Assembly: GCF_000718305.1 (NCBI RefSeq)
Contig: NZ_JOFQ01000018.1
Coordinates: forward strand, 53,816-117,815
Length of the DNA: 64,000 bases
DNA from: Streptomyces niger
Lineage (GTDB): Bacteria > Actinomycetota > Actinomycetes > Streptomycetales > Streptomycetaceae
Direction: 5' to 3'
Part shown: piece by piece, positions 35,228-43,246 of the stretch
How positions within the stretch are numbered: position 1 is the stretch's first letter
Layout: the number at the start of each line of letters is the position of its first letter
The notes under the pieces: model-generated
Seen by the model: only the letters and a program-made list of their open reading frames with translations
The model's database searches: none
What the model was told of the DNA's origin: nothing
Program-made: the position numbers and the translations under genes

Positions 35228-35500
35228 ATGGGCATCGTCAGCTGGCTCGTACTGGGGCTGGTCGCCGGCGTCATCGCCAAGATCCTGCTGCCTGGCCGGG
35301 ACCCGGGTGGCCTGGTCGGCACCACGTTGACCGGCATCGTGGGCTCGTTCGTCGGCGGCTGGCTCTCCACCAAGCTCCTCGACCGGCCGATACCGAAGGA
35401 CTTCTTCGAGCCGTCCATGTGGATCGCCTCCATCGCCGGCGCCCTGGTCCTGCTGATCATCTACCGGCTGCTCTTCGGCAACTCCCGCGAACGGCACTGA
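35228..35500 (+). CDS. GlsB/YeaQ/YmgE-family small stress membrane protein
   Basis: The 90-residue protein consists of three hydrophobic segments with glycine-rich turns, starting MGIVSWLVLGLVAGVIAKIL and continuing LVGTTLTGIVGSFVGGWLS and WIASIAGALVLLIIYRLL. This is the transglycosylase-associated/YeaQ family, found in stress regulons; the molecular role is not known. A GAGGAAC ribosome site precedes the ATG. A short palindrome TGCAG-AAA-CTGCA (35196-35208 region) lies in the leader. Monocistronic. Confidence 0.87.
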   Translation: MGIVSWLVLGLVAGVIAKILLPGRDPGGLVGTTLTGIVGSFVGGWLSTKLLDRPIPKDFFEPSMWIASIAGALVLLIIYRLLFGNSRERH

Positions 35501-35572
35501 GACTCCGGCGGCGTGCGCGGGTTGCTCCGCTGGTAATGGAACCGTAAAGCGGCGCCGGTCGTTACCCAGGAC

Positions 35573-36901
35573 ATGACCGCTATGACTCCTGGCTCGAACC
35601 TCCCGCTCTCCGCAGCGCGGGTGGCGGTGGACGTCACCGCACCCGTGCGGCTGGACGTGTCGGGCCTGCTGCTGACCGCCGACGGCAAGGTGCGCTCGGA
35701 CGACGACTTCGTCTTCTACAACCAACCGAGCGGCCCCGGCGTGACCCACACCGCGGGCGGGGGCGGCAGCGGCGACACCATCACGGTGGACACCGCCGCC
35801 GTGCCGCCCGGCATCGAGAAGATCGTCGTCACGGCCAGCCTCGACGCGCCGGGCGCCACCTTCGCGGGCACGGAGCCGACGGCCACGGTCCGCAGCGCCG
35901 ACGACGGCAGCGTGCTCGCCACCTTCACCCCGCCCCGGCTGGGCCCCGAGACCGCCCTCGTGGTGGTCGAGGTCTACCGCCGCAACGGCGCCTGGAAGGT
36001 CCGCGCCGTCGGCCAGGGGTACGCCAACGGCCTGGCCGGCATCGCCACCGACTTCGGCGTGACCGTCGAGGAGCCCGCGGTGCCCACGGCCACTCCGGTG
36101 CAGCCGCAGCAGCCCGTCACGCCGCCCGCGCCGCCGCACCCGGGCGCGCCGACCGCCCCGGGCGCCCCCGACACCCCGGGCGTCCCGGCCGCCGGCCAGT
36201 GGGGACCGCCCAGCGGCGCCCCCGCCCCGCTCGCCCCGCCGACCGCCGTCCCCGGCGCACCGGGCTCCATGGGCACTCCCGCGCCGCCGCCGGCCGCCCC
36301 GCAGGCGCCCGCTCCCGGCGCCGGGAAGATCAACCTCGACAAGGGGCGGGTCAGCCTCCAGAAGAACCAGACGGTCTCCCTGGTCAAGGGCGGCAAGCCG
36401 CTGCTCTCCTCGGTCCGGATGGGCCTCGGCTGGGAGCCCGCCTTCCGCGGCAGGAGCGTCGACCTGGACGCCTCGGTCATCGCGTACGGCCCGGACCGCA
36501 AGAAGATCGACAACTGCTTCTTCGGCAAGCTCGCGATCCTCAACGGCGCGATCCAGCACTCGGGGGACAATCTCACGGGCGAAGGCGCGGGCGACGACGA
36601 GGCGATCACCGTCCACCTCGGCGGCCTCCCCCCGGAGGTCACAGGCCTGGTCTTCACGGTGAACAGCTTCTCCGGCCAGAAGTTCACCGACGTGGCCAAG
36701 GCCTACTGCCGCCTCCTCGACGCCCAGTCCGGCGAGGAGCTGGTCCGCTTCGACCTGACCGGCTCGGAGAAGCGCACGGGCGTCCTGATGGCCAAGCTCA
36801 TCCGCCAGTACAGCGGCGAGTGGGAGATGACGGCCCTCGGCGAATACGTCGATTCCCGCACGGTCCGCGGCATGATCAAGCCGGGCGCGCAGGCGCTCTG
36901 A
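35573..36901 (+). CDS. TerD-family protein with two TerD-type domains
   Basis: The 442-residue protein has two TerD folds joined by a 110-residue Pro/Ala/Gly linker (about 165-258). The N-terminal domain contains ADGKVRSDDDFVFYNQPSGPG (about 36-56) and IVVTASLDAPGATFAG. The C-terminal domain starts KINLDKGRVSLQKNQTVSL, then DLDASVIAYGPDRKKIDNCFFGKL (about 299-322), GDDEAITVHLGGLPPEV and FTVNSFSGQKFTDVAKAYCRL. TerD proteins bind calcium and are tied to tellurite, phage or stress resistance in actinomycetes. The long disordered linker is typical of the Streptomyces fused form. No ter cluster partners are adjacent. Confidence 0.88.
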   Translation: MTAMTPGSNLPLSAARVAVDVTAPVRLDVSGLLLTADGKVRSDDDFVFYNQPSGPGVTHTAGGGGSGDTITVDTAAVPPGIEKIVVTASLDAPGATFAGTEPTATVRSADDGSVLATFTPPRLGPETALVVVEVYRRNGAWKVRAVGQGYANGLAGIATDFGVTVEEPAVPTATPVQPQQPVTPPAPPHPGAPTAPGAPDTPGVPAAGQWGPPSGAPAPLAPPTAVPGAPGSMGTPAPPPAAPQAPAPGAGKINLDKGRVSLQKNQTVSLVKGGKPLLSSVRMGLGWEPAFRGRSVDLDASVIAYGPDRKKIDNCFFGKLAILNGAIQHSGDNLTGEGAGDDEAITVHLGGLPPEVTGLVFTVNSFSGQKFTDVAKAYCRLLDAQSGEELVRFDLTGSEKRTGVLMAKLIRQYSGEWEMTALGEYVDSRTVRGMIKPGAQAL

Positions 36902-36985
36902 CGGACGCGCCGGGGCGACGCCAACGAGCCGCCGCCCCGGCGAGCCAAGCCCTTGTCGGCCACGTGCGCCGACTGCGTGTGTCGG

Positions 36986-37261
36986 CTACGCCTCCGCACC
37001 CCCCAGCCGCTCCGCCCGCAGGTCGGCGACCAGAGCCGCGTCCTCGACCGCGCGAGCGAGGTACCAGACCGCCCCGCGCAGCTCCACCCCACACGCCGCC
37101 GGATCATCGGCGAGGGCCCGCCCCCGCGAGGCATCGGCTCGGGCCATCCCCAGCATCTCCGCCTCCACGGCGTCGGCGAGGTCATTCACCAGCCCGTCCC
37201 CGGGCGGGACGAACGCCGCCCGCCCCTCATCGGTCCACGGGAGTCGTCGTAGGCTCTGCAT
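36986..37261 (-). CDS. Small unknown protein divergent from GntR pair
   Basis: The 91-residue product starts at ATG 37261, which has an excellent GAAGGAG site eight bases upstream; the frame continues open upstream but without a better start. The protein is mostly helical and acidic: LPWTDEGRAAFVPPGDGLVNDLADAVEAEMLG and GVELRGAVWYLARAVEDAALVADLRAERL. I recognise no family. It shares the 162-base divergent promoter region and its 12-bp inverted repeat with two tandem GntR-type genes, so it is probably controlled by them. Confidence 0.65.
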   Translation of the reverse strand: MQSLRRLPWTDEGRAAFVPPGDGLVNDLADAVEAEMLGMARADASRGRALADDPAACGVELRGAVWYLARAVEDAALVADLRAERLGGAEA

Positions 37262-37341
37262 GTCTTCGCTCCTTCGAAGCGAGGGCCACGCCCCGGGGCC
37301 GGGTCCGATCCGGCCGCCGGGGTCTCCTTCGTCTAGCCTAC

Positions 37342-37370
37342 GCGCACTGTGCACAGCCTGCACAGTGCGC
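37342..37370. promoter_or_regulatory. Perfect 12-bp inverted repeat, likely GntR operator
   Basis: GCGCACTGTGCA (37342-37353) and TGCACAGTGCGC (37359-37370) are exact complements around CAGCC. Each half contains a smaller palindrome-like TGTGCACA core. It lies about 54 bases upstream of the first GntR gene and 81 bases upstream of the divergent small gene. The symmetric size suits a dimeric winged-helix repressor; autoregulation by the adjacent pair is the simplest reading. Confidence 0.65.
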
Positions 37371-37423
37371 ACAGGGTGCTCCCCACCGCGCGCAGCGCAC
37401 GGCGTGCGCGGAGACTGGTAGGC

Positions 37424-37657
37424 GTGGAAATCGTCTACGAGTACGTCCGCGTCGCTGAGGCCCTGGCCCGCCAGATCGAGGCTGGGGAGATCCCGAAAGG
37501 TGGCCGCCTGCCGAATGAGCGGGAGCTGGCGGAGGTCTACCGCGTCTCTGCCGGAACGGTGCGCCGCGCCGTCCAGGAACTACGCGCTCGGGGCCTGGTG
37601 GCAACCCTCGCCGGCAAGGGCACGTTCGTCATCGCCGGAGCGGCTGACGAATCGTGA
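37424..37657 (+). CDS. Single-domain GntR-type winged-helix protein (first of two)
   Basis: This 77-residue protein is just a GntR DNA-binding domain: YEYVRVAEALARQIEAGEIPKGGRLPNERELAEVYRVSAGTVRRAVQELRARGLVATLAGKGTFV. There is no effector domain. GTG 37424 gives the normal domain start; upstream in-frame codons run through the operator. Its stop overlaps the next start as GTGA, so two near-sister proteins are made together and may form a heterodimer. Downstream of a perfect inverted repeat. Confidence 0.85.
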   Translation: MEIVYEYVRVAEALARQIEAGEIPKGGRLPNERELAEVYRVSAGTVRRAVQELRARGLVATLAGKGTFVIAGAADES

Positions 37658-37884
37658 GCGAGCTGCCGCGCTATCGGTACGAAGAGCTGGCCGACCAGAT
37701 CCAGGAGGAGGTCCGGTCGGGGAAGCTGGCGACGGGCGCTGCCCTGCCTGCGGAACGCCGCATGACGGAGGTCTACGGGGTCAGCATCGGGACCGTGCGC
37801 CGCGCCGTCGCGCTGCTCCGGGAGCGCGGTGTGGTGGCGACTCTGCCTGCGAAGGGCACGTTCATTCTCGGCGCCGGCCGCTAG
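37654..37884 (+). CDS. Single-domain GntR-type winged-helix protein (second of two)
   Basis: The 76-residue sister protein again contains only the GntR winged helix: YRYEELADQIQEEVRSGKLATGAALPAERRMTEVYGVSIGTVRRAVALLRERGVVATLPAKGTFIL. Its recognition helix (VSIGTVRRAVALL) is almost the same as in the first copy (VSAGTVRRAVQEL). GTG 37654 overlaps the previous stop by 4 bases. Its TAG stop shares the four bases CTAG with the convergent oxidoreductase stop. Confidence 0.85.
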   Translation: MSELPRYRYEELADQIQEEVRSGKLATGAALPAERRMTEVYGVSIGTVRRAVALLRERGVVATLPAKGTFILGAGR

Positions 37885-38891
37885 AGCCCGGCCAGCCCCG
37901 CCAGCCGTCGGTACGAGTCCAGTTGGGCCGCTCGGTCATACGTGCTCGTGGTGACCAGCAGCTCATCCGCGCCCGTGGTGGCGAAGAGGTCGGTGAGGGC
38001 CGTGCGGACCTCGGCCTCCGTGCCGTGGATCTGGCCCCTCAGCGCCGCCTCGTAGAAGTCGCGTTCCTTGGGCGTCATGGCCGGCTCGCGGGCGAGTACG
38101 TCCTCGGCCGGTTCCAGGGGCGGGAAGACGCCGTGGGTACGGGAGTAGGCCATGGACCAGGCTTCCGGGAGCAGGAGCCGGCGGGCCTCCTCCGTGGTGG
38201 CGGCGACCGCCACGGTCGCGGAGACGACGACGTAGGGGCGCGGCCACAGCGCCGAGGGACGGAAGGCGGCGCGGTAGCGCTCGATCGCGCGCAGCAGCGC
38301 GTCCCGGCCGCGTACGTCGCCGATGACCAGGGCCAGCCCGGCCTCCGCCGCGATGTCCGCGCCCGCGCCGGTGGCCAGGACGAAGGCGGGCACGGTCAGG
38401 CCCTCGGCGGGCCGCGCGTGCACCTGCGGGTGGGCGGTCTGGGTGCCGGTGAAATAGCCGGTCAGCTCGGCGAGCTGTGCACCGAAGTCCTCGGTGGCGT
38501 CCTTCTCCGTCCCCAGCGCCCGGCGGATGCCGTCGGTGAAGCCGACCGAGCGGCCCAGGCCCATGTCGATGCGGCCGGGGAAGAGCGAGGCGAGTACGCC
38601 GAACTGCTCGGCGACGACCAGCGGCCGGTGGTTGGGCAGCATCACCCCGCCCGTGCCGACGCGGATGCGGTCGGTGGCGGCGGCGACGGCCGCGGCGAGC
38701 ACGGTGGGCGCGGAGCCGGCCACGCCGGGCACGCTGTGGTGCTCGGAGACGAAGAAGCGGTGGTAGCCGAGTGCCTCCGCCTCCTGCGCGAAGCGCACCG
38801 TCTCCTGAAGGGCTTCGGCCTGCGGCCGTCCCGCTCTGGTGCGGGACCGGTCCAGGACCGAGAATCGTGGGGCCGCTGTCGTGGAGTTCAC
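37881..38891 (-). CDS. LLM-class flavin-dependent oxidoreductase
   Basis: The 336-residue luciferase-like TIM-barrel protein shows FSVLDRSRTRAG at the start, YHRFFVSEHHSVPGVAGSAP (about 40-59), RIRVGTGGVMLPNHRPLVVAEQFGVLASLFPGRIDMGLGRS (about 72-112) and the late block LLVTTSTYD. It is of the MsnO8/alkanal monooxygenase-like subgroup using FMNH2 or F420H2. GTG 38891 is my start, supported by GGAAG close upstream, but VLDRSR-proximal starts cannot be excluded. It is divergent from a methyltransferase and convergent with the GntR pair. Substrate unknown. Confidence 0.85.
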   Translation of the reverse strand: MNSTTAAPRFSVLDRSRTRAGRPQAEALQETVRFAQEAEALGYHRFFVSEHHSVPGVAGSAPTVLAAAVAAATDRIRVGTGGVMLPNHRPLVVAEQFGVLASLFPGRIDMGLGRSVGFTDGIRRALGTEKDATEDFGAQLAELTGYFTGTQTAHPQVHARPAEGLTVPAFVLATGAGADIAAEAGLALVIGDVRGRDALLRAIERYRAAFRPSALWPRPYVVVSATVAVAATTEEARRLLLPEAWSMAYSRTHGVFPPLEPAEDVLAREPAMTPKERDFYEAALRGQIHGTEAEVRTALTDLFATTGADELLVTTSTYDRAAQLDSYRRLAGLAGL

Positions 38892-38967
38892 CTTCCGTAC
38901 AACGTTCTCGGGCGCACGGGATTCCGCACCGGTCTTCCGGGCCCCGCCGAGCAGCGAGGAGCCCCCG

Positions 38968-39834
38968 ATGCCCGCCGACCAGCCGCCCACCGTCCCACCC
39001 CTGGATCAGATCTACGGGGAGTTCGACCTCAGTACCATCCCCGCGTTCGCCGGCGGGTTCATCAACTTCGGCTACTGGGCGGACGCGCCGACCGGCCGCC
39101 CGTTGACCGAGGCCGACCGGATCTCCACGGAGCAGGAGCTCTACCGACTCGTGCTGCGCGACCTCGGCCGGACCGAGGGGCGGGACGCCGTCGAGGTCGG
39201 CTGCGGGCTGGGCCTCGGTTCGGCGCTGGCGCTCCGCGAATACGGCTTCGCCTCGGTGACCGGCCTGGACGTCCACCCCGACCAGGTGGAGCGGGCTCGC
39301 CAGCGGAACGCCGACGCGCGAGCCGCGCACCCCGACCGGCTGGAGTACCGGCGCGGCGCCGCCGAGCGCATGCCGCTGCCGGACGCCTCCGTCGACTGCC
39401 TGTTCTCGGTCGAGGCGGCCCAGCACTTCCCCGACGTGCCGGGCTTCGCGCGCGAGGCGGCGCGCGTGCTGCGCGCGGGCGGCCGGCTGGCGCTGACGAC
39501 GTTCTTCGCCACCGGCCAGGAGGCCGCCCGCGCGCTGCCCGGACTGCTGCCCACCTACGCCGACGGCCTCGACCTCGCCCACGTGGCGGACGAGGTGGCC
39601 GCCACGCTGGCGGCGGCCGGGCTGTCGGACGTGCGGGTCCGGGCGATCGGGGAGTCGGTGTGGGCCGCGTACGACCGTTACCTGGGTCAGCTGCCGGAGC
39701 TGTGCGACCTGTGGCCGCGCCGGTTCCTGACCGCGTACGAGAAGGGACTGCTGGACTACTACGTGCTCACCGCGGACCGGCCGGGTTCCCCTGACCCGGA
39801 CGCACTCACCGCGGACCGGCCGGGTTCCCCCTGA
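38968..39834 (+). CDS. Class I SAM-dependent methyltransferase with duplicated C-terminal tail
   Basis: The 288-residue protein has the methyltransferase loop [20 protein letters not shown] (about 72-91), [18 protein letters not shown] (about 95-112), the [30 protein letters not shown] block (about 129-158) and [15 protein letters not shown]. The pattern recalls small-molecule methyltransferases such as those acting on sterol-, tocopherol- or antibiotic-like substrates. ATG 38968 has GAGGAG seven bases upstream. The last 22 residues contain a 13-residue in-frame duplication (LTADRPGSP twice). Confidence 0.85.
   Translation: MPADQPPTVPPLDQIYGEFDLSTIPAFAGGFINFGYWADAPTGRPLTEADRISTEQELYRLVLRDLGRTEGRDAVEVGCGLGLGSALALREYGFASVTGLDVHPDQVERARQRNADARAAHPDRLEYRRGAAERMPLPDASVDCLFSVEAAQHFPDVPGFAREAARVLRAGGRLALTTFFATGQEAARALPGLLPTYADGLDLAHVADEVAATLAAAGLSDVRVRAIGESVWAAYDRYLGQLPELCDLWPRRFLTAYEKGLLDYYVLTADRPGSPDPDALTADRPGSP
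39766..39830. repeat. In-frame 39-nt duplication at the end of the methyltransferase gene
   Basis: Two perfect 26-base copies beginning CTCACCGCGGACC lie at 39766-39791 and 39805-39830 (period 39). Because 39 is a multiple of three, the protein tail gains a second LTADRPGSP. This is the third case in the window of a short duplication at a gene 3' end. Confidence 0.9.
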
Positions 39835-39868
39835 AACCGGCCGGTCCGGCGGCGCGTCGGCACGAGCG

Positions 39869-41311
39869 TCAGCGCTGGCGGCGCCAGGGGCCGGTGATGG
39901 CGAGCATGATGCCCGGCTCCTGGATGTTGGCGAACAGCGTCTGCCCGTCGGGCGAGAAGACCGGCCCGGTGAACTCGCTGTACTCCGGCTCCTCGGCGGT
40001 GCCGATGTTGATCTCGTTGCGGGCGACCGGGTAGGTGCGGCCGTCCTCGGTGGCACCGAAGAGGTGCTGCACGCCCTCGCCGTCCTCGGCGATGATCAGC
40101 CCGCCGTAGGGCGAGACGCTGATGTTGTCGGGGCCGTCGAAGGCGCCGTCCTGCTCGGGGTGCGGGTTGACGCCGAAGCGGACCTTCAAGGTCAGCGTGC
40201 GGCGCGCGGGGTTGTAGAACCACACCTGGCCGTCGTGCTGGACCGGGCTCTCCTCGCGAGCGTAGGAGGAGACGACGTACGCGCCGCCGTCCGCCCACCA
40301 CATGCCCTCCAGCTTGCGGGCGCGGGTGACCTCGCCGTCCTTGAACTGCTTGCGGACCGAGGTGGTGCGGGCGTCCCGGTCGGGCACCTCGACCCAGTCC
40401 ACGCCGTAGACCGTGCCCGGCTCGGTGGCGCGGGAGAGGTCGTCGACGAAGCGGCCGCCGGAGTCGAAGCACTTGAAGGCGGCGAGCACGCCGGCGTCGT
40501 CGGCGAGGGTGCGCAGCTGCCCGCGGCCGTGCCGGAAGCCCTGCGGCGGGGTCCAGCGGTAGAAGAGGCCGTTCGGGCCGGAGGCATCCTCGGTGAGGAA
40601 GACGTGGCCGCGCTTGGGGTCGACGACGACGGCCTCGTGCGGGTAGCGGCCGAACGCCTTGACGGGCTTCGGGTCGCGGGCGGCCCGGTGGTCGCGCGGG
40701 TCGACCTCGAAGACGTAGCCGTGATCCTTGGTCATGCCGTTCTGGCCGGCCTTGTCCTCGGTCTCCTCGCCGCTCAGCCAGGTGCCCCAGGGGGTGCGCC
40801 CGCCGGCGCAGTTGGTGGAGGTGCCGGCGACGCCGACCCACTCACTGATGTGCTCGCCGTCCTTGGAGACCTCCACGACGGTGCAGCCGCCGGCCGCCGC
40901 CGGGTCGTAGACCAGTCCCTCGACGAGTGGCACCGGGTGCTCCGCCTTGCTGCGCGGGCCCTTGACCTCGTGGTTGTTCACGAGCAGGGTCGCGCCGCGC
41001 GGGCCCTCGAAGGTGGCGGTGCCGTCGTGCTTGGCGGGCGTGTACTCGCCGCTCTCCAGCTTGGTGACGCCGGTACGAGTGATGATCTTGTAGCTGAAAC
41101 CGGCGGGAAGGGCCAGGACGCCCTTCGGGTCGTCGATCAGCGGGCCGTAGCCGAGCTGCCGCTTCCCGTCGTCACCGGCGGCCTCCCCGGCCTCCTCGCC
41201 GATGGCCCCGGGAGCCGTGGCCAGCACCCCGACGCTGCCGGCGAGCGCCACTCCGGCGCCGGTGTACGTCGCGCGCTTGGCGAAGTCCCTGCGGGTGAGG
41301 GGCATGGTCAT
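39869..41311 (-). CDS. Tat-exported PhoX-like protein (DUF839 family)
   Basis: The 480-residue protein starts with a twin-arginine signal (LTRRDFAKRATYTGAGVALAGSVG, about 5-28). The mature part is the DUF839/PhoX beta-propeller: LVNNHEVKGPRSKAEHPVP, TSTNCAGGRTPWGTWLSGEET (about 160-180), KAFGRYPHEAVVVDPKRGHVFLTEDA (about 219-244) and GPDNISVSPYGGLIIAEDGEG (about 405-425). PhoX enzymes are calcium/iron alkaline phosphatases that release phosphate outside the cell; whether this one keeps that activity is unproven. ATG 41311 has AGGAGA upstream. No clear PHO box is seen before it. Confidence 0.86.
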   Translation of the reverse strand: MTMPLTRRDFAKRATYTGAGVALAGSVGVLATAPGAIGEEAGEAAGDDGKRQLGYGPLIDDPKGVLALPAGFSYKIITRTGVTKLESGEYTPAKHDGTATFEGPRGATLLVNNHEVKGPRSKAEHPVPLVEGLVYDPAAAGGCTVVEVSKDGEHISEWVGVAGTSTNCAGGRTPWGTWLSGEETEDKAGQNGMTKDHGYVFEVDPRDHRAARDPKPVKAFGRYPHEAVVVDPKRGHVFLTEDASGPNGLFYRWTPPQGFRHGRGQLRTLADDAGVLAAFKCFDSGGRFVDDLSRATEPGTVYGVDWVEVPDRDARTTSVRKQFKDGEVTRARKLEGMWWADGGAYVVSSYAREESPVQHDGQVWFYNPARRTLTLKVRFGVNPHPEQDGAFDGPDNISVSPYGGLIIAEDGEGVQHLFGATEDGRTYPVARNEINIGTAEEPEYSEFTGPVFSPDGQTLFANIQEPGIMLAITGPWRRQR

Positions 41312-41445
41312 CTCCTGGCTGGCTGGATTCTTTCCTTGCTTCCGCGCGCCAGGCTGGCGGGTCCGCCCGAATTCCAGTTGAACGGGGCACTACGTCCAGG
41401 AACCGTTTCCCTCCCCCGTCGGCGCGGCCCCGCCCGCAACGGGAA

Positions 41446-41488
41446 CGGCCCGCCGCCCGTACGCCTGAGCACGTACGGCGGCGGGCCG
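41446..41488 (-). terminator. Strong hairpin downstream of the 42-43 kb unknown gene
   Basis: Arms CGGCCCGCCGCC with GTACG (41446-41463) and the complementary stretch (41472-41488) form a 17-bp stem with one bulged C and an eight-base loop. It begins 21 bases after the stop codon of the minus-strand gene. No T-tract. Confidence 0.6.
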
Positions 41489-41508
41489 CTGCGGCCGAGG
41501 GCTTGCGG

Positions 41509-42990
41509 TCAGTCGCTCTTCTTGGAGCGCGCCTTGAAGGCCGCCTTGCGGGCCTCCTTCGCCGCCTTCTTGTCCGGGTGCAGCCGGCCCATCGCCTCCA
41601 GGACGTCGGCGGTCGCCGGGTGGTCCACCCGCCAGACCGCGTCGAAGAAGCCGGCGTGCTGGCCCACCAGCCCCTCGACCAGGTCGCGCAGCTCGGCCGC
41701 GTCCTCGTCGGCGGTGCCCAGCTGCGCCGCGAGCGTGTCCACAGTGAGCCAGAAGATCATGTCCTGGGACGGCTCGGGGATGCCGGGCGCGCCGTGCTCG
41801 GCAAGCCACACCCGCGCCAGCCCGCCCAGCTGCCGGTCGTCCAGCACCTCGCGCAGCGCGGGCTCGGCCTCCGCGCCGACCAGCGACAGCGTCTGCTGGC
41901 AGGCGAGCCGGCGCTGCGGCGCCCGCTCGTCGTCGCCGCGTGCCGCGGACAGCAGGTCGCGCGCCGCGGTGCGGGCGTCGCGGGCCGCGAGCCACTGCTC
42001 GGACTCGGCCTGCGCGAGGTTCTCCGGGTAGTCGGGCAGGGCGGCGAGCAGGACGTCGGCGCCCTTGTCGACGAGGTCGCCGACGGCCGGGGCCTCGACG
42101 CCTGCGTCCAGCATCCGCGCCCGGACCGCGTACATGCCCAGCGGGGTGAGGCGGACCATGCCGTACCGGCTGACGTCCTCTTCCTCCAGCGGCTCGGAAG
42201 CCCGGACCGTCTCGCCGTCCTCGTCCAGCTCCTCGATGAGCGCCTCGTCCACCGGCTGGTACGCGACCAGGCCGATCGGCTCCAGGACCCGGAACTGGTC
42301 GTCCAGGCGCATCATCGCCTCGGAGACCTCTTCGAGGATGTCGTCGGTGGGCTCGTCCATGTCGGCCGGGACGATCATGGAGGCGGCGAGGGCCGGCAGC
42401 GGGACGCTCTGCTCCGGGTCCTCGGCCAGCGCGCAGAGCATGTAGAGGTTGCCGAGGATGCCGTCCAGCAGCTCGGCCTCGTCCTCCGGGTTCCAGTCGA
42501 TGGAGTCCAGGTCGAGCTCGCCGCCCTCGGCGATCTGCTCGACGATGTCGCCGAGGTCCGGCGCCGCGGCGTCGGCCAGCACGGTCTCCATGCCGCCGAG
42601 CCAGATCGCCAGCACGTCCTGCGGGCTGCCGGCGGTCAGCAGGCGCAGCTCCTCGCCGGGCGTCGCGGTGCCGGCCGGAGCGCCGTCGGGCAGGTCCTCG
42701 TCGTCGCCGGCCTGCTCCTCGATCTCGACGAGGCCGGTGTCCACGGCGAGCTGCCAGGCCTCGGCGGCGTAGCCGGTGCCGTCCTCGTCGACGGCGAGGC
42801 CCAGGTGGGTCGCGGCCTCGGCGAGCTGCTCTTCGAGGAGGTCGCCGCCGACGCCGACCGGTACCTCGCGCTCGGCCCAGCGGGCGAGCTTCGCCGCGCG
42901 GGCGAAGAGGGGGGCGCTCAGTGCGTCCCCGGCCAGCTCCGCTTCAGGGTGCAGCCGCACCGGGGGAAGGGTGGGGCGCTCGTCGGACAT
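41509..42990 (-). CDS. Large acidic conserved protein of unknown function
   Basis: The 493-residue protein is soluble, strongly acidic and helical, without signal peptide or membrane segment. It contains acidic stretches (EIEEQAGDDEDLPDG, EELDEDGETVRASEPLEEEDV), a central block GMVRLTPLGMYAVRARMLDAG (about 268-288) that may be a winged-helix end, and a basic lysine-rich tail (PDKKAAKEARKAAFKARSKK). I recognise no catalytic motif. Similar proteins are, as I recall, conserved among streptomycetes. It is monocistronic and is followed by a strong hairpin. Confidence 0.75.
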   Translation of the reverse strand: MSDERPTLPPVRLHPEAELAGDALSAPLFARAAKLARWAEREVPVGVGGDLLEEQLAEAATHLGLAVDEDGTGYAAEAWQLAVDTGLVEIEEQAGDDEDLPDGAPAGTATPGEELRLLTAGSPQDVLAIWLGGMETVLADAAAPDLGDIVEQIAEGGELDLDSIDWNPEDEAELLDGILGNLYMLCALAEDPEQSVPLPALAASMIVPADMDEPTDDILEEVSEAMMRLDDQFRVLEPIGLVAYQPVDEALIEELDEDGETVRASEPLEEEDVSRYGMVRLTPLGMYAVRARMLDAGVEAPAVGDLVDKGADVLLAALPDYPENLAQAESEQWLAARDARTAARDLLSAARGDDERAPQRRLACQQTLSLVGAEAEPALREVLDDRQLGGLARVWLAEHGAPGIPEPSQDMIFWLTVDTLAAQLGTADEDAAELRDLVEGLVGQHAGFFDAVWRVDHPATADVLEAMGRLHPDKKAAKEARKAAFKARSKKSD

Positions 42991-43103
42991 CTACGGTTCA
43001 GCTCCTCGGGCGGACTACAGCTGGTGCGCCGCCCAGCGTAGACGGAATCGTGACGATCCCGGGCGGTTCACCGGTCCGCCCGCCCCCGTACACCGGACGA
43101 GCC

Positions 43104-43133
43104 TTGACAACTTCCGTGCGCACGCAAGAGATT
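43104..43133 (+). promoter_or_regulatory. Possible promoter of the extracellular nuclease-like gene
   Basis: A perfect -35 hexamer TTGACA (43104-43109) is followed after 18 bases by GAGATT (43128-43133), a weak -10. Transcription would start near 43140, placing two 40-base repeats in the mRNA leader. The -35 is convincing; the -10 is not. Confidence 0.38.
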
Positions 43134-43215
43134 GACGCGCGTAGCGGACCGTCCTCCGATACGCAGTTCCTGAGCTTGACGCGCGTAGCGGGCCGTCGCC
43201 CGATACGCAGTTCCT
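43132..43215 (+). repeat. Tandem 40-bp repeat in the leader of the nuclease-like gene
   Basis: Copies at 43132-43171 and 43176-43215 match at 37 of 40 positions and are separated by GAGC. Each begins TTGACGCGCGTAGCGG and ends CGATACGCAGTTCCT. The second copy ends 31 bases before the start codon. Possible regulator binding repeats, double promoter-like -35 elements (TTGACG), or an RNA leader element. Confidence 0.85.
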
Positions 43216-43246
43216 CCCTCGTTTCCCCACGCTTCCGGAGGCAGCC

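Noticed and set aside
37424..37884. The tandem GntR genes as remnants of an integrative plasmid
   Set aside because: Such regulators occur in these elements, but no integrase, replication or transfer gene and no tRNA attachment site is present nearby.
41312..41400. A PHO box upstream of the PhoX-like gene
   Set aside because: GTTCAACTGGA followed by ATTCGGGCGGA has the 11-base phase but poor agreement in the second unit; too weak to annotate.
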